The position numbers and the translations under genes were made by a program. Shown here in pieces: positions 1 through 8,250 of a stretch of DNA of 13,638 nucleotides. Under the pieces are notes generated by a model. It was not told the origin of the DNA. It saw only the letters and a list, made by a program, of their open reading frames with translations, and searched no databases. Every line of letters starts with the position of its first letter. The stretch's first letter is position 1. The stretch lies in NCBI GenBank assembly GCA_017880825.1, contig JADGRN010000021.1:1-13638 (forward strand), in the 5' to 3' direction. This stretch comes from Methylophilaceae bacterium (GTDB taxonomy: Bacteria; Pseudomonadota; Gammaproteobacteria; Burkholderiales; Methylophilaceae).

Positions 1-962
1 GGCCAGTTTTCCAGCTTCATGCCCAAGGTTAGGCCTTTGGAAGCCAGCACATCCTTGATCTCGTTGAGAGACTTGCGACCAAGATTGGGGGCCTTCAGCA
101 GCTCATTTTCACCGCGCTGGATCAGGTCGCCAATGTAATAAATGTTTTCTGCCTTGAGGCAATTGGCCGAGCGCACTGTCAATTCCAGATCATCGACCGG
201 ACGCAGCAGAATCGGATCAATTTGCGGTGCATGCTTGATTTCGATTTCCGCCGGAGCACCTTCGAGATCGGCAAATACCGCGAGCTGACCGATCAGTATG
301 CGCGCGGCATCACGAATGGCTTGTTCAGGCTCGATCACACCATTGGTTTCGACATCCATTACCAGCTTGTCCAGATCGGTACGCTGTTCAACACGCGCAC
401 TCTCAACATGGTAGCTCACCTTGCTGATCGGACTGAAAGAAGCATCGACCATGATAAAGCCCAGCGCGCGATCTGCTTCATCGGTCTTCTGACGCACAGG
501 TACAGGCTGATAGCCACGACCCATCTCGACTTTGACTTCCAGGCTGAGCTTGCCACCCTTGGTCAGATGTGCAATCACGTGGCCGGGATTAACGATCTCG
601 GCATCATGACCGGTTTCGAAATCAGCGGCAGTGACCACACCTTCGGTCGACTTGTTCAGAGTCAGTATGGTCTCGCTCTTGGTATTCAGCTTGAGCGCAA
701 CACCTTTAAGGTTCAGCAGGATATCAACGACATCTTCCTGCACACCATCCAGCGTCGAGTATTCGTGAACCACGCCATCAATCTTGACTTCAGTAATGGC
801 ATAGCCATGAATCGAGGACAAAAGCACACGGCGCAGGGCATTGCCCAATGTATAGCCAAAGCCGCGTTCCATTGGTTCAAGCGTCACCCGTGCACGTACC
901 GGTGAAATCACTTCAACGTCAACCACGCGGGGCTTTAAGTATTCGGTCGGACTGTTTTGCAT
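1..962 (-). CDS. rpoA: RNA polymerase alpha subunit (3' end cut by window edge)
   Basis: Alpha subunit of DNA-dependent RNA polymerase; its dimer nucleates assembly of beta and beta', and its C-terminal domain contacts UP elements and activators. I translated the frame by hand from ATG at 962 and it stays open for 320 residues to the window edge without a frameshift. The N-terminal domain (about residues 1-230) carries the family motif [18 protein letters not shown] near residues 30-47. The C-terminal domain starts around residue 245 and holds [18 protein letters not shown], with R264 matching the DNA-contacting R265 of E. coli, followed by [15 protein letters not shown]. The last visible residues are LENW, so only about 5-10 residues plus the stop are missing. 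AAGGA lies 6 nt before the ATG. It is the downstream gene of the alpha block, 19 nt after rpsD, and rplQ is expected just outside the window. Confidence 0.98.
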   Translation of the reverse strand, partial: MQNSPTEYLKPRVVDVEVISPVRARVTLEPMERGFGYTLGNALRRVLLSSIHGYAITEVKIDGVVHEYSTLDGVQEDVVDILLNLKGVALKLNTKSETILTLNKSTEGVVTAADFETGHDAEIVNPGHVIAHLTKGGKLSLEVKVEMGRGYQPVPVRQKTDEADRALGFIMVDASFSPISKVSYHVESARVEQRTDLDKLVMDVETNGVIEPEQAIRDAARILIGQLAVFADLEGAPAEIEIKHAPQIDPILLRPVDDLELTVRSANCLKAENIYYIGDLIQRGENELLKAPNLGRKSLNEIKDVLASKGLTLGMKLENW

Positions 963-981
963 AGTTATCCTTACGGTCCTG

Positions 982-1611
982 TTACTTCGAGTAAAGTTCG
1001 ACCACGAGATGCTCATTGATCGTGGAAGGCAATTCATCACGTTGTGGCTTGGCCTTGAAAGTACCTTTCAACGCCTTAACATCAACTTCCAGCCATTCCG
1101 GGAAACCGCGCTGTTCAGCCGCAACCAAGGCACCGGTGATACGCAACTGGGCCTTGGAACTATCAGCTACTTGCACCACATCACCAGGCTTAACCTGGAA
1201 AGATGGGATATTGACGCGCTTGCCGTTGACCAGGATGCTGTTGTGGCGCACGATCTGGCGCGCCTCGGTACGCGAAGCACCCAGACCCATGCGGTAAGCC
1301 ACGTTATCCAGACGGCACTCCAACAGTTGCAGCAGGTTTTCGCCGGTAATGCCTTTTTGCCTATCAGCTTCTGCGTAATAGCCGCGGAACTGGCCTTCCA
1401 GAATGCCGTAAATACGACGCAGCTTTTGCTTTTCACGCAACTGCACGCCATAGTCGGAAAGGCGCTGATTGCGTCTTTGACCATGTTGACCCGGAGGGAA
1501 ATTACGTTTTTCGATAGCGCACTTGTCGGTGAAGCACTTTTCCCCTTTGAGGAAAAGCTTTTCGCCTTCACGACGACATTGACGGCACTTAGGATCGAGA
1601 TTTCTAGCCAA
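982..1611 (-). CDS. rpsD: 30S ribosomal protein S4, zinc-finger (C+) form
   Basis: Primary 16S rRNA-binding protein of the 30S body; in E. coli also the translational repressor of the alpha operon. The product is 209 residues. The N-terminus carries C9, C12, C26 and C31 (CRQC...CFTDKC), a four-cysteine zinc site that E. coli S4 lacks. The S4 RNA-binding domain follows at about 98-160 ([19 protein letters not shown], then [11 protein letters not shown]), and it ends in the usual VVELYSK. The start is TTG at 1611: no ATG is available near the conserved MARN N-terminus, and AGGAG sits about 7 nt upstream (TAGGAGAATACC). It lies 29 nt after rpsK and 19 nt before rpoA. Family identity is certain; zinc binding is inferred from the cysteines. 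Confidence 0.98.
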   Translation of the reverse strand: MARNLDPKCRQCRREGEKLFLKGEKCFTDKCAIEKRNFPPGQHGQRRNQRLSDYGVQLREKQKLRRIYGILEGQFRGYYAEADRQKGITGENLLQLLECRLDNVAYRMGLGASRTEARQIVRHNSILVNGKRVNIPSFQVKPGDVVQVADSSKAQLRITGALVAAEQRGFPEWLEVDVKALKGTFKAKPQRDELPSTINEHLVVELYSK

Positions 1612-1640
1612 GGTATTCTCCTATTATCTTTCCAGCGCGC

Positions 1641-2030
1641 TTAAATGCGGCGTTTCTTTGGTGGACGGCAGCCGTTGTGCGGCACCGGAGTCACATCGGA
1701 AATGCTGGTAATTTTGAAGCCGACTGCGTTCAGGGCACGCACGGCAGATTCACGACCTGGTCCAGGGCCCTTGATACGCACTTCAAGATTCTTCACGCCA
1801 CATTCCTGCGCAGCTTTGCCGGCGGCTTCGGCAGCGACTTGGGCAGCAAACGGCGTACTCTTGCGAGAGCCTTTAAAACCAGCACCGCCAGAGGTGGCCC
1901 AGGATAATGCGTTACCTTGACGATCAGTAATCGTAATGATGGTGTTGTTAAAAGAGGCATGCACGTGGGCAATGCCCTCGGCAATATTCTTTTTAACTTT
2001 CTTGCGTATGCGTACGTTAGCTTTAGCCAT
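1641..2030 (-). CDS. rpsK: 30S ribosomal protein S11
   Basis: Protein of the 30S platform that binds 16S rRNA close to the mRNA exit channel and the Shine-Dalgarno helix. The 129-residue product matches the family length. It has the basic N-terminus ([12 protein letters not shown]), the central [19 protein letters not shown] segment, [16 protein letters not shown] and the C-terminal motif [17 protein letters not shown]119-G120 in that motif is the Asn-Gly pair that becomes isoaspartate in E. coli S11; whether it does so here is not visible from DNA. The ATG at 2030 is preceded by AAGGA, which overlaps the TAA of rpsM (stop at 2044), so translation of the two is probably coupled. Second gene of the alpha block. 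Confidence 0.99.
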   Translation of the reverse strand: MAKANVRIRKKVKKNIAEGIAHVHASFNNTIITITDRQGNALSWATSGGAGFKGSRKSTPFAAQVAAEAAGKAAQECGVKNLEVRIKGPGPGRESAVRALNAVGFKITSISDVTPVPHNGCRPPKKRRI

Positions 2031-2043
2031 GTTGCATTATTCC

Positions 2044-2406
2044 TTACTTGGACGCCTTGATAGGCTTAACTGGGCCCTTGCGAGTCCGGGCATTGGTCTT
2101 GGTGCGCTGACCGCGAACGGGCAAACCGCGACGATGGCGCACGCCACGGTAACAGCCCAGATCCATCAGACGCTTGATGTTCATGGAAACTTCACGGCGT
2201 AAATCGCCTTCCACCTTAAACCTGGCGATTTCATCGCGCAGCTTCTCAACTTCGGCATCGTTCAGATCCTTGATCTTGGCCGTGGCTAAAACCCCAGCAG
2301 CCTTACAGATCTGCTTCGCCGTGTTGCGGCCAATACCGTAAATCGATGTCAATGCGATTTCAGTGTGCTTATGATTGGGGATATTTACCCCTGCAATCCG
2401 AGCCAT
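2044..2406 (-). CDS. rpsM: 30S ribosomal protein S13
   Basis: Head protein of the 30S subunit that bridges to the 50S subunit and contacts the P-site tRNA with its tail. The product is 120 residues, typical for bacteria. It starts [20 protein letters not shown], has the helix-hairpin-helix turn IYGIGRNTA at 22-30, the conserved [17 protein letters not shown] block and a basic C-terminal tail rich in Lys and Arg. The start is ATG at 2406, with GGAG about 9 nt upstream. It is the first gene of the alpha block and follows a 103-bp gap with a predicted promoter. In E. coli the S4 translational operator overlaps the rpsM start; no clear copy of that pseudoknot could be recognised here by eye. Confidence 0.99.
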   Translation of the reverse strand: MARIAGVNIPNHKHTEIALTSIYGIGRNTAKQICKAAGVLATAKIKDLNDAEVEKLRDEIARFKVEGDLRREVSMNIKRLMDLGCYRGVRHRRGLPVRGQRTKTNARTRKGPVKPIKASK

Positions 2407-2456
2407 ATACCTACTCCAAAATAACGGCGTAATTATTTAACAAATCGCCAAAAAAG
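2407..2456 (-). promoter_or_regulatory. Predicted 5' leader of the alpha block (upstream of rpsM)
   Basis: About 50 nt between the transcription start predicted near 2456 and the rpsM ATG. It can form a small hairpin with GGCG (2449-2446) pairing with CGCC (2429-2426) and an inner ATTT/AAAT stem with a 3-nt loop, followed by the GGAG ribosome binding site. In E. coli the equivalent leader carries the S4-binding pseudoknot. Here the position fits that role, but the structure is weak and AU-rich, so autoregulation by S4 is inference only. Confidence 0.3.
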
Positions 2457-2476
2457 CTCAAAATTTTAACAGCTTT
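2450..2476 (-). terminator. Weak candidate terminator/attenuator overlapping the alpha promoter
   Basis: On the minus strand AAAGCT (2476-2471) can pair with AGCTTT (2458-2453) across a 12-nt AT-rich loop, and the second arm runs into a stretch of T residues (2455-2450). The stem is only six pairs with two G-C pairs, so at best it is a weak attenuator for transcripts arriving from rpmJ. It overlaps the -10 box of the predicted promoter. Confidence 0.2.
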
Positions 2477-2491
2477 GCCAACTTTTCACAA
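2463..2491 (-). promoter_or_regulatory. Predicted sigma70 promoter of the alpha block
   Basis: On the minus strand TTGTGA (2491-2486, four of six consensus -35 bases) is followed after exactly 17 bp by TAAAAT (2468-2463, five of six consensus -10 bases). The expected start is near 2456, about 50 nt before the rpsM ATG. The position between rpmJ and rpsM is where E. coli has its alpha operon promoter. Read by eye; no transcript data. Confidence 0.5.
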
Positions 2492-2509
2492 TTAGCAAAA
2501 GCCACCTAA

Positions 2510-2623
2510 TTAACCTTGACGCTGCTTGTGGCGTGGATCGGTACAAATAATACGCACCACTCCGCGACGACGAACAACTTTACAGTGACGACATAAAGCT
2601 TTAACTGATGCACGAACTCTCAT
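2510..2623 (-). CDS. rpmJ: 50S ribosomal protein L36 (zinc-binding form)
   Basis: Smallest protein of the 50S subunit, bound to 23S rRNA beside the L7/L12 stalk base. The 37-residue protein was translated by hand: it begins [17 protein letters not shown] and ends [11 protein letters not shown] with a TAA stop. C11, C14, C27 and H32 form the C3H zinc ribbon of the C+ paralogue. The start ATG at 2623 has GAGAGG about 7 nt upstream. It lies 21 nt after infA, and the infA-rpmJ pair is common at the end of the spc block. A 103-bp gap with the alpha promoter follows. Confidence 0.97.
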   Translation of the reverse strand: MRVRASVKALCRHCKVVRRRGVVRIICTDPRHKQRQG

Positions 2624-2644
2624 TTGACACCTCTCGCTTCTATA

Positions 2645-2863
2645 CTATTTAGCGCGGAAAATAATCCGCGCCCGCGACAAATCATAGGGGGTCATTTCCA
2701 CGGTGACCTTGTCACCGGGCAGGATGCGGATATAGTGCATACGCATCTTGCCGGAAATATAACCCAGTACTACATGACCGTTTTCCAGTTTGACCCGAAA
2801 GGTTGCATTAGGGAGGTTTTCCAGCACCTCACCTTGCATTTCAATTCTGTCTTCCTTGGCCAT
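2645..2863 (-). CDS. infA: Translation initiation factor IF-1
   Basis: IF1 binds the 30S A site during initiation and assists IF2 and IF3 in start-site selection. The product is 72 residues, the exact family length, and is a single S1-like OB fold. Conserved stretches are [51 protein letters not shown] and [13 protein letters not shown]. The ATG at 2863 is 15 nt after the secY stop, with AGGGA about 9 nt upstream. E. coli keeps infA elsewhere; its place between secY and rpmJ is the common arrangement in many other bacteria, including betaproteobacteria. Some betaproteobacteria carry a second infA copy, which cannot be judged from this window. Confidence 0.99.
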   Translation of the reverse strand: MAKEDRIEMQGEVLENLPNATFRVKLENGHVVLGYISGKMRMHYIRILPGDKVTVEMTPYDLSRARIIFRAK

Positions 2864-2878
2864 TCAGTTAATCCCTGA

Positions 2879-4201
2879 TCAACGCGGACTAACCGCACCG
2901 CCCTTAAAATTGGCCTTTTTCAGCAGGCCCTCATACTGGTGCGACATCAGATGCGCTTGCACTTGTGTCATGAAATCCATCGACACGACAACGATGATCA
3001 GTAAAGAGGTACCACCAAAATAGAACGGTACATTAAATTTCAAAATCAAAAACTCGGGCAGCAAACACACCGCCGTAATGTAAATCGCACCGGCCAGTGT
3101 TAATCGCGACATGATGCGATCAATATACTTGGCGGTCTGCTCACCCGGACGAATCCCCGGTACAAACGCACCACTCTTTTTCAGGTTATCTGCCGTTTCT
3201 TTAGGGTTGAATACCAACGCCGTATAGAAGAAACAGAAAAACACAATCGCCGTGGCAAACAGCATGATGTAGAGCGGCTGGCCGGGAGATATGGTGCTAC
3301 CAATATCTTTCAGCCAGGACATGTTCTCACTGCTACCAAACCAGCCTGCCATGGTCGCCGGGAACAATATAATGCTCGAGGCGAAAATCGGCGGGATCAC
3401 CCCCGCCATGTTCAATTTCATCGGCAGATGGCTGGTCTGCCCACCAAATACTTTGCGTCCGACCTGGCGTTTGGCATAGTTGACGGTAATCTTGCGCTGA
3501 CCACGCTCCACAAACACCACAAAAGCCGTCACTGCTGCTGTTGCCACAAACAGGAACAACACCAGCGGGATTGAGAATGCACCCGTGCGCGCCAGCTCCA
3601 GCGTTCCGCCAATTGCGCGCGGCAAACCGGCTACAATCCCGGCGAAAATGATGATCGAAATACCGTTACCTACGCCGCGCTCGGTAATCTGCTCACCCAG
3701 CCACATCAAAAACATGGTGCCACTGACCAGGGTAACTACCGCCGTCAGACGGAACATCAATCCCGGATCCAACACCAGGCCAGGCTGGCCTTCCAGCGCA
3801 ATGGCGATGCCCAGCGCCTGGAATGTAGCCAGAAATACCGTGCCGTAGCGCGTGTATTTGGTAATCTGGCGCCGACCACTTTCGCCCTCTTTCTTCAACT
3901 GTTCCATCTGCGGTGACACCACCGTCAGCAACTGCATGATGATCGATGACGAAATATACGGCATGATGCCGAGCGCAAACACGGTAAAGCGCGATAACGC
4001 GCCGCCGGAGAACATGTTAAACATGCCCAGAATGCCGCCGCTTTGCGACTCAAACAACTTGGCCAGCACTTCCGGATCGATCCCCGGTACCGGAATGTGT
4101 GCACCTAATCGATATACAACCAGGGCACCTAGCACAAACAACAAGCGGCTTTTCAGCTCGCTCATCTTGCCTACAGCCCCCAGAAAACTATCGTTAGCCA
4201 A
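2879..4201 (-). CDS. secY: Preprotein translocase channel subunit SecY
   Basis: Central pore protein of the SecYEG translocon in the inner membrane; passes unfolded proteins driven by SecA or the ribosome. The 440-residue product has ten hydrophobic segments, the first at about 18-38. Signature features are AHIPVPGID (34-42), the glycine-rich plug region around 55-68 ([13 protein letters not shown]), the cytosolic loop with [18 protein letters not shown] (231-248), the C5 loop GIRPG with R351 (matching the SecA-critical R357 of E. coli), and the C-terminal [10 protein letters not shown] (421-430). The start is TTG at 4201: homologues begin with a short MA... segment before KxxLK, and the first ATG is only at residue 13. 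The upstream Shine-Dalgarno is poor (TAAGAA). It follows rplO by 7 nt. Confidence 0.97.
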   Translation of the reverse strand: MANDSFLGAVGKMSELKSRLLFVLGALVVYRLGAHIPVPGIDPEVLAKLFESQSGGILGMFNMFSGGALSRFTVFALGIMPYISSSIIMQLLTVVSPQMEQLKKEGESGRRQITKYTRYGTVFLATFQALGIAIALEGQPGLVLDPGLMFRLTAVVTLVSGTMFLMWLGEQITERGVGNGISIIIFAGIVAGLPRAIGGTLELARTGAFSIPLVLFLFVATAAVTAFVVFVERGQRKITVNYAKRQVGRKVFGGQTSHLPMKLNMAGVIPPIFASSIILFPATMAGWFGSSENMSWLKDIGSTISPGQPLYIMLFATAIVFFCFFYTALVFNPKETADNLKKSGAFVPGIRPGEQTAKYIDRIMSRLTLAGAIYITAVCLLPEFLILKFNVPFYFGGTSLLIIVVVSMDFMTQVQAHLMSHQYEGLLKKANFKGGAVSPR

Positions 4202-4208
4202 CTGATTC

Positions 4209-4652
4209 TTACTCTGCTACTTCTAAAATCTTGCCGCCAGCCGCTTCGATCGCAGCCTGTGCGCCTTTGCTCAGGCTTAAGCCCTGCACAGTAATGGCGC
4301 GGGTAATATCACCAGACAGGTAAATCTTGACACCAGTAACACTGCCTGCAACCACATTGGCTTGCTTCAATGCCAGTAAATCGATGACATCAAACGGTAA
4401 TCTTGCTAACTCGCCAGTACGCACATGTGCGGTATCTGCTTTAGTCAGTGACTTAAAACCACGTTTAGGCAGACGACGCTGTAAAGGCATTTGACCACCT
4501 TCAAAACCCACCTTGTGGAAGCCGCCGGTACGGGATTTTTGACCCTTATGACCACGCCCTGCAGTCTTGCCAAAACCAGAGCCTATGCCGCGACCAACAC
4601 GACGCTTGTCTTGTTTACTGCCTTCTGCAGGCTTAATGGAATTCAGTTTCAT
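4209..4652 (-). CDS. rplO: 50S ribosomal protein L15
   Basis: Late-assembling 50S protein that wraps around 23S rRNA domains near the peptidyl transferase side. The product is 147 residues, normal length. The long glycine/arginine-rich N-terminal arm is intact: [19 protein letters not shown] (17-35), [10 protein letters not shown], and [20 protein letters not shown]. The globular C-terminal half ends [18 protein letters not shown]. The ATG at 4652 overlaps the TAA of rpmD by one base (TAATG), a classic reinitiation arrangement. It sits 7 nt ahead of secY, the usual order in the spc block. Confidence 0.99.
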   Translation of the reverse strand: MKLNSIKPAEGSKQDKRRVGRGIGSGFGKTAGRGHKGQKSRTGGFHKVGFEGGQMPLQRRLPKRGFKSLTKADTAHVRTGELARLPFDVIDLLALKQANVVAGSVTGVKIYLSGDITRAITVQGLSLSKGAQAAIEAAGGKILEVAE

Positions 4653-4849
4653 TATGCTTCTACCTTTAATAGATAGTTAACAGCATTGATCATGCCACGG
4701 TTGGCCGGAGTGTCTAACACCTCAACGGTGTGGTGCATGCGGCGCAAGCCCAAGCCAGCCACGCATGCGCGATGCGACGCGATTCTGCCGATAGTGCTCT
4801 TGATCAAAGTGACCTTAACCAAGCCAGATTCTTTTTTTGCTTTAGCCAT
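4652..4849 (-). CDS. rpmD: 50S ribosomal protein L30
   Basis: Small 50S protein contacting 23S and 5S rRNA regions; present in many but not all bacteria. The product is 65 residues, a few longer than E. coli L30 because of a lysine-rich N-terminus (MAKAKKESG). The core [28 protein letters not shown] and the [25 protein letters not shown] end are typical. The start ATG at 4849 has AGGAG about 6 nt upstream, overlapping the last bases of rpsE (stop at 4852). It shares one base with the rplO start, so rpsE, rpmD and rplO are likely translationally coupled. Confidence 0.98.
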   Translation of the reverse strand: MAKAKKESGLVKVTLIKSTIGRIASHRACVAGLGLRRMHHTVEVLDTPANRGMINAVNYLLKVEA

Positions 4850-4851
4850 GA

Positions 4852-5361
4852 TTAACTCCTAATTTCTTCCAGGCTTTTGCCGCGCTTGGCTGCAATTTCA
4901 GCAGGCGTATTCATCGCTTGCAGGCCGTTGAGCGTCGCGCGCACCACGTTGTAAGGATTGGTTGAACCAATGCACTTAGCTAGTACGTTGGTGATGCCCA
5001 TTACTTCAAAAATGGCGCGCATTGCACCACCGGCAATAATGCCGGTACCTTCGGAAGCCGGCTGGATGAATACCTTGGCAGCGCCATGTACACCAGTCAC
5101 CGCATGATGCAAGGTGCCATTTGTGAGGCTCACCTTCACCATGCCGCGACGCGCTTCGTCCATGGCCTTCTGCACGGCTACCGGCACTTCACGCGCCTTG
5201 CCTTTGCCCATGCCGACTGCACCGTCACCATCACCAACCACGGTCAATGCCGCAAAACTCATAATACGACCACCCTTGACTACTTTGGTCACACGGTTGA
5301 CCGCGATCATTTTTTCACGCAAACCATCGGTCTGCTGATCAACTTCTTTTTCTCTTGCCAT
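4852..5361 (-). CDS. rpsE: 30S ribosomal protein S5
   Basis: 30S protein near the decoding and mRNA entry region, involved in translational accuracy and helicase activity. From the chosen ATG at 5361 the product is 169 residues. It has the S5 double-stranded RNA-binding domain with [11 protein letters not shown] (22-32) and [19 protein letters not shown] (42-60), and the ribosomal S5 fold 2 with the [15 protein letters not shown] segment (105-119). It ends [13 protein letters not shown]. Three start codons lie in a row (TTG 5367, ATG 5364, ATG 5361). The only Shine-Dalgarno, AGGGG, is 6 nt from the ATG at 5361, and that start gives the conserved MAREK N-terminus, so it is preferred. 5364 would add one Met. 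Confidence 0.97.
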   Translation of the reverse strand: MAREKEVDQQTDGLREKMIAVNRVTKVVKGGRIMSFAALTVVGDGDGAVGMGKGKAREVPVAVQKAMDEARRGMVKVSLTNGTLHHAVTGVHGAAKVFIQPASEGTGIIAGGAMRAIFEVMGITNVLAKCIGSTNPYNVVRATLNGLQAMNTPAEIAAKRGKSLEEIRS

Positions 5362-5373
5362 CATCAACCCCTA

Positions 5374-5727
5374 TTAGAAGGACAAGCCGTTTTCACGCGC
5401 GGCTTCAGCCAACGCCTTGATACGACCATGGTATTTATAGCCGGAACGATCAAAAGCAACTGTAGTAATGCCTGCTGCCTTGGCTTTTTCAGCGATGCGC
5501 TTGCCAATTACTGCCGCAGCATCGACATTACCGCCATTTTTTACATTCTTGCGAACTTCCGCTTCCAGAGTGGATGCGCTGGCTAGAACTTTGTCACCAG
5601 TCTCGGCAATGATTTGTGCGGAAATATGCGTATTGGTACGATGCACCGTCAGACGCGTGACTTTCAATTCGGCGATTTTGGCACGGGTTTTACGTGCGCG
5701 ACGCAGGCGTGAATTTAGATTGTTCAT
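5374..5727 (-). CDS. rplR: 50S ribosomal protein L18
   Basis: Binds 5S rRNA together with L5 and L25 and helps place it in the central protuberance. The product is 117 residues, matching E. coli. The basic N-terminal tail ([14 protein letters not shown]) is followed by [16 protein letters not shown] and the C-terminal signature [16 protein letters not shown] (92-107) with the ending ENGLSF. The ATG at 5727 is preceded by TAAGG about 7 nt upstream, which overlaps the rplF stop. It lies 12 nt before the preferred rpsE start. Confidence 0.99.
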   Translation of the reverse strand: MNNLNSRLRRARKTRAKIAELKVTRLTVHRTNTHISAQIIAETGDKVLASASTLEAEVRKNVKNGGNVDAAAVIGKRIAEKAKAAGITTVAFDRSGYKYHGRIKALAEAARENGLSF

Positions 5728-5736
5728 GGCTAAACC

Positions 5737-6270
5737 TTACTTCTTCTTGGTTTCTTTGATAATGACCACTTCATCGGAATAACGTACACCCTTGCCTTTA
5801 TAGGGCTCTGGAGCACGATATGCACGAATCTGCGCGGCAACCTGGCCGATCACTTGTTTATCTACACCAGTCAAAACCACTTCGGTTTGACTCGGTGTTT
5901 GAACAGTGACACCAGCAGGCATCTTGTGATTAATTGGGTGTGAGTAGCCCAGGTCTAAATTCAGCATTGCGCCTTGGGCTTGTGCTTTATAGCCCACGCC
6001 AACCAGCGTCAATTTACGTGAAAAACCTTGGGAAACACCTTGCACCATATTGGCCACCAGCGCCCGCACGGTACCGGACATGGCACGCGAATGCTGACTG
6101 TCATTAGCCGCCACAAAGGTAATTGAATCACCTTCACGCGCCAACTTGACTGCATTCGTCAGCGGCTGATTGAGCTTACCTAACGGGCCACTGACAGCAA
6201 TATTGTTGGCAGTCAATGCCACCTCAACCTTGGCAGGGATGGCGACTGGATTTTTAGCTACGCGAGACAT
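5737..6270 (-). CDS. rplF: 50S ribosomal protein L6
   Basis: 50S protein near the sarcin-ricin loop and L7/L12 stalk base, important for factor binding. From ATG at 6270 the product is 177 residues. It shows the usual N-terminus [16 protein letters not shown], two repeated L6 domains, and the C-terminal signature [11 protein letters not shown] (154-164) with a lysine tail. The frame stays open further upstream to 6315, but the start at 6270 is fixed by a strong AGGGGGAG ribosome binding site 4-5 nt away and by the family N-terminus. It is 10 nt after the rpsH stop. Confidence 0.98.
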   Translation of the reverse strand: MSRVAKNPVAIPAKVEVALTANNIAVSGPLGKLNQPLTNAVKLAREGDSITFVAANDSQHSRAMSGTVRALVANMVQGVSQGFSRKLTLVGVGYKAQAQGAMLNLDLGYSHPINHKMPAGVTVQTPSQTEVVLTGVDKQVIGQVAAQIRAYRAPEPYKGKGVRYSDEVVIIKETKKK

Positions 6271-6280
6271 ATTCTCCCCC

Positions 6281-6676
6281 TTAAGCCACAATGCACAGCA
6301 CTTCACCACCGACACCGGCAGCCTGTGCTTTGCGATCAGTCATCACACCCTTGGACGTAGACACAATGGTCACGCCAAGCCCGTTCATTACCTTGGGTAT
6401 ATCCTGGTTACCACGATAGATACGAAGTCCCGGGCGGCTTACGCGCTCGATCTTCTCAATCACCGGGCGACCAGCATAATACTTAAGGCTGATGTTCAAT
6501 TGTGGTTTGCCGTCTATATCCTGCACCGCGAAGTCATCGATGTAACCTTCATCCTTCAGCACGCCGGCGATAGCGCCTTTGAGCTTGGACGCCGGCATGG
6601 AAACCGTCGGCTTGTTGACGCTTTGTGCATTACGAATACGCGTTAGCATATCGGCAATCGGATCACTCATACTCAT
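6281..6676 (-). CDS. rpsH: 30S ribosomal protein S8
   Basis: Primary 16S rRNA-binding protein (helix 21) of the 30S platform; in E. coli also the translational repressor of the spc operon acting at the rplE start. The product is 131 residues. It begins [18 protein letters not shown] and contains the C-terminal RNA-binding signature [12 protein letters not shown] (106-117). Two in-frame ATGs exist (6676 and 6670). GGAGG lies 9 nt before 6676 and 15 nt before 6670, and E. coli S8 also starts MSM, so 6676 is chosen. It follows rpsN by 15 nt. Confidence 0.98.
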   Translation of the reverse strand: MSMSDPIADMLTRIRNAQSVNKPTVSMPASKLKGAIAGVLKDEGYIDDFAVQDIDGKPQLNISLKYYAGRPVIEKIERVSRPGLRIYRGNQDIPKVMNGLGVTIVSTSKGVMTDRKAQAAGVGGEVLCIVA

Positions 6677-6691
6677 CGTTCAATACCTCCG

Positions 6692-6997
6692 TTACCAGCT
6701 AGCTTTGGTGACGCCCGGCACTTCGCCGCGCATCATCAACTCGCGCAATTTGCTGCGCCCAATACCAAACTTACTGAATACGCCACGCGGACGACCAGTC
6801 AACGCGCAGCGATTACGCAAACGCACCGGGCTGGAATTACGTGGCAAACTTTGCAGCTTTAAACGCGCTTCACGACGATCTTCTGGCGAAGCTTTAATAT
6901 CGTTAGCTGCAGTATTCAGTTCAGCACGCTTGGCGGCGAACTTTTTTACCATTTCGCGACGTTTTTGTTCGCGCTCAATCATACAAGTCTTAGCCAT
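6692..6997 (-). CDS. rpsN: 30S ribosomal protein S14, long zinc-free (C-) form
   Basis: Head protein of the 30S subunit, needed for its late assembly. From ATG at 6997 the product is 101 residues, the length of the long C- type. It starts [20 protein letters not shown] and ends with the conserved [21 protein letters not shown] and [18 protein letters not shown]. Only two cysteines (C5, C64) are present and there is no CxxC pair, so it does not bind zinc as the short C+ type does. The frame extends upstream to 7057 inside rplE, but GAGGA about 5 nt before 6997 and the family N-terminus fix the start. That Shine-Dalgarno overlaps the rplE TGA. Confidence 0.98.
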   Translation of the reverse strand: MAKTCMIEREQKRREMVKKFAAKRAELNTAANDIKASPEDRREARLKLQSLPRNSSPVRLRNRCALTGRPRGVFSKFGIGRSKLRELMMRGEVPGVTKASW

Positions 6998-7004
6998 GAC
7001 GTCC

Positions 7005-7544
7005 TCAGTTCCTGAACGGAAAACTGAACGCAGAAAGCAATGCTCGCGCTTCTTCATCCGTTTTCGCAGTCGTTGTGATGGTGATATTCATCCCGCGCAA
7101 TGCATCGATTTTGTCGTAGTCAATTTCCGGGAAAATGATTTGCTCTTTGACGCCCATGTTGTAGTTGCCGCGGCCATCGAATGACTTGGCGGAAATACCG
7201 CGGAAGTCACGGATACGTGGGATGGCAACAGTCACCAGTCTATCCAGAAATTCATACATACGTTCGCGACGCAGGGTGACCTTGCAGCCCACAGGATAAT
7301 CGTCACGAATCTTGAACGCAGCTACAGACTTCTTGGCTTTGGTAACCACCGGCTTCTGACCGGCAATCTTGGTCATGTCGTTAACTGCGTTTTCCATTAC
7401 CTTTTTGTCGGCCACTGCTTCACCTACACCCATATTCAGGGTGATTTTTTTGATGCGCGGCACTTCCATGACCGAGCTATACCCAAACTGCTTAGTCAAT
7501 TCTTTTACCACGGTATCTTTATAGAAATCTTTTAACCTAGCCAT
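7005..7544 (-). CDS. rplE: 50S ribosomal protein L5
   Basis: Binds 5S rRNA and forms the tip of the central protuberance, where it contacts P-site tRNA and the S13 bridge. The product is 179 residues, as in E. coli. Typical stretches are [54 protein letters not shown], the [14 protein letters not shown] segment, [20 protein letters not shown] and the end [15 protein letters not shown] at 7544 is preceded by AAGGA 6 nt upstream, overlapping the rplX stop. In E. coli the S8 repressor site lies at this start; a structural search would be needed to decide whether it is kept here. Confidence 0.99.
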   Translation of the reverse strand: MARLKDFYKDTVVKELTKQFGYSSVMEVPRIKKITLNMGVGEAVADKKVMENAVNDMTKIAGQKPVVTKAKKSVAAFKIRDDYPVGCKVTLRRERMYEFLDRLVTVAIPRIRDFRGISAKSFDGRGNYNMGVKEQIIFPEIDYDKIDALRGMNITITTTAKTDEEARALLSAFSFPFRN

Positions 7545-7553
7545 GATGCTTCC

Positions 7554-7871
7554 TTATGCGTCAACAACTTCACCGCTCGATTTGAAGACACGCACTTTGC
7601 GGCCATCTTCGAGCATCTTGAAGCCAACGCGCTCGCCCTTTTGGGTGGCGCGATTAAACAAAGCAACATTGGAGATATCAACCGGCATCTCTTTTTCCAT
7701 GATGCCGCCGTTAATGCCCTTCATCGGATTTGGCTTAGCGTGCTTCTTCACCTTGTTGGCACCTTCAACCAGCACCTGACCGGACTCCAGTATGCGCAAT
7801 ACAGTGCCGCGCTTGCCTTTGTCCTTGCCAGTGTTGATGACGACTTCGTCGCCCTTGCGAATTTTACTCAT
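7554..7871 (-). CDS. rplX: 50S ribosomal protein L24
   Basis: Early assembly initiator of the 50S subunit, located at the peptide exit side. The product is 105 residues. The N-terminal KOW domain is clear ([20 protein letters not shown], residues 3-22, then [16 protein letters not shown]). The [17 protein letters not shown] segment is also conserved in the family. The ATG at 7871 has AAGGAG about 7 nt upstream, overlapping the rplN stop at 7882. Second gene of the spc block. Confidence 0.99.
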   Translation of the reverse strand: MSKIRKGDEVVINTGKDKGKRGTVLRILESGQVLVEGANKVKKHAKPNPMKGINGGIMEKEMPVDISNVALFNRATQKGERVGFKMLEDGRKVRVFKSSGEVVDA

Positions 7872-7881
7872 CGACAGCTCC

Positions 7882-8250
7882 TTACAGCACTTCCGGCGCC
7901 AGAGAAACGATTTTCATGAAACGCTCGCTACGTAGCTCGCGCGTCACCGGCCCAAAAATACGGGTGCCGATCGGTTCCAGCTTGTTGTTTAGCAACACGG
8001 CCGCATTGGCATCGAACTTAACCAGGGAGCCATCAGGACGGCGCACGCCTTTGGTGGTACGTACCACCACAGCGCTGTACACTTCGCCTTTTTTGACGCG
8101 ACCACGCGGCGCAGCGTCTTTGATGGTCACCTTGATAACATCACCGATGCCAGCGTAACGACGCTTGGAACCACCGAGCACCTTGATGCACATAACGCTG
8201 CGCGCACCGGTGTTATCGGCAACTTCCAGTTTGGATTGCATTTGAATCAT
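7882..8250 (-). CDS. rplN: 50S ribosomal protein L14
   Basis: 50S protein at the subunit interface, forming an intersubunit bridge and the RsfS silencing-factor site. From ATG at 8250 the product is 122 residues, family length. It reads [20 protein letters not shown], then [13 protein letters not shown], the [19 protein letters not shown] segment, [10 protein letters not shown], and ends [16 protein letters not shown]. The frame is open to 8409, but the family N-terminus MIQ and GGAG 9 nt before 8250 fix the start. It is the first gene of the spc block and sits behind a 161-bp gap with a predicted promoter, as in E. coli. Confidence 0.98.
   Translation of the reverse strand: MIQMQSKLEVADNTGARSVMCIKVLGGSKRRYAGIGDVIKVTIKDAAPRGRVKKGEVYSAVVVRTTKGVRRPDGSLVKFDANAAVLLNNKLEPIGTRIFGPVTRELRSERFMKIVSLAPEVL

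Noticed and set aside
222..905. Long plus-strand open frame (227 codons) opposite rpoA.
   Set aside because: Composition is typical of an antisense shadow of a conserved gene; rpoA reads through perfectly on the minus strand and no ribosome binding site or family match supports the plus-strand frame.
1009..1644. Long plus-strand open frame (211 codons) opposite rpsD, with the same extent as the gene.
   Set aside because: Shadow of rpsD; no recognisable domain and no independent start signal.
6271..6315. Possible longer N-terminus of L6 starting at 6315, overlapping rpsH.
   Set aside because: Strong AGGGGGAG site directly before ATG 6270 and the family start MSRVAKNP point to 6270.
6998..7057. 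Possible longer N-terminus of S14 overlapping rplE.
   Set aside because: The conserved MAK start at 6997 has its own GAGGA, and the extension is rplE in another frame.
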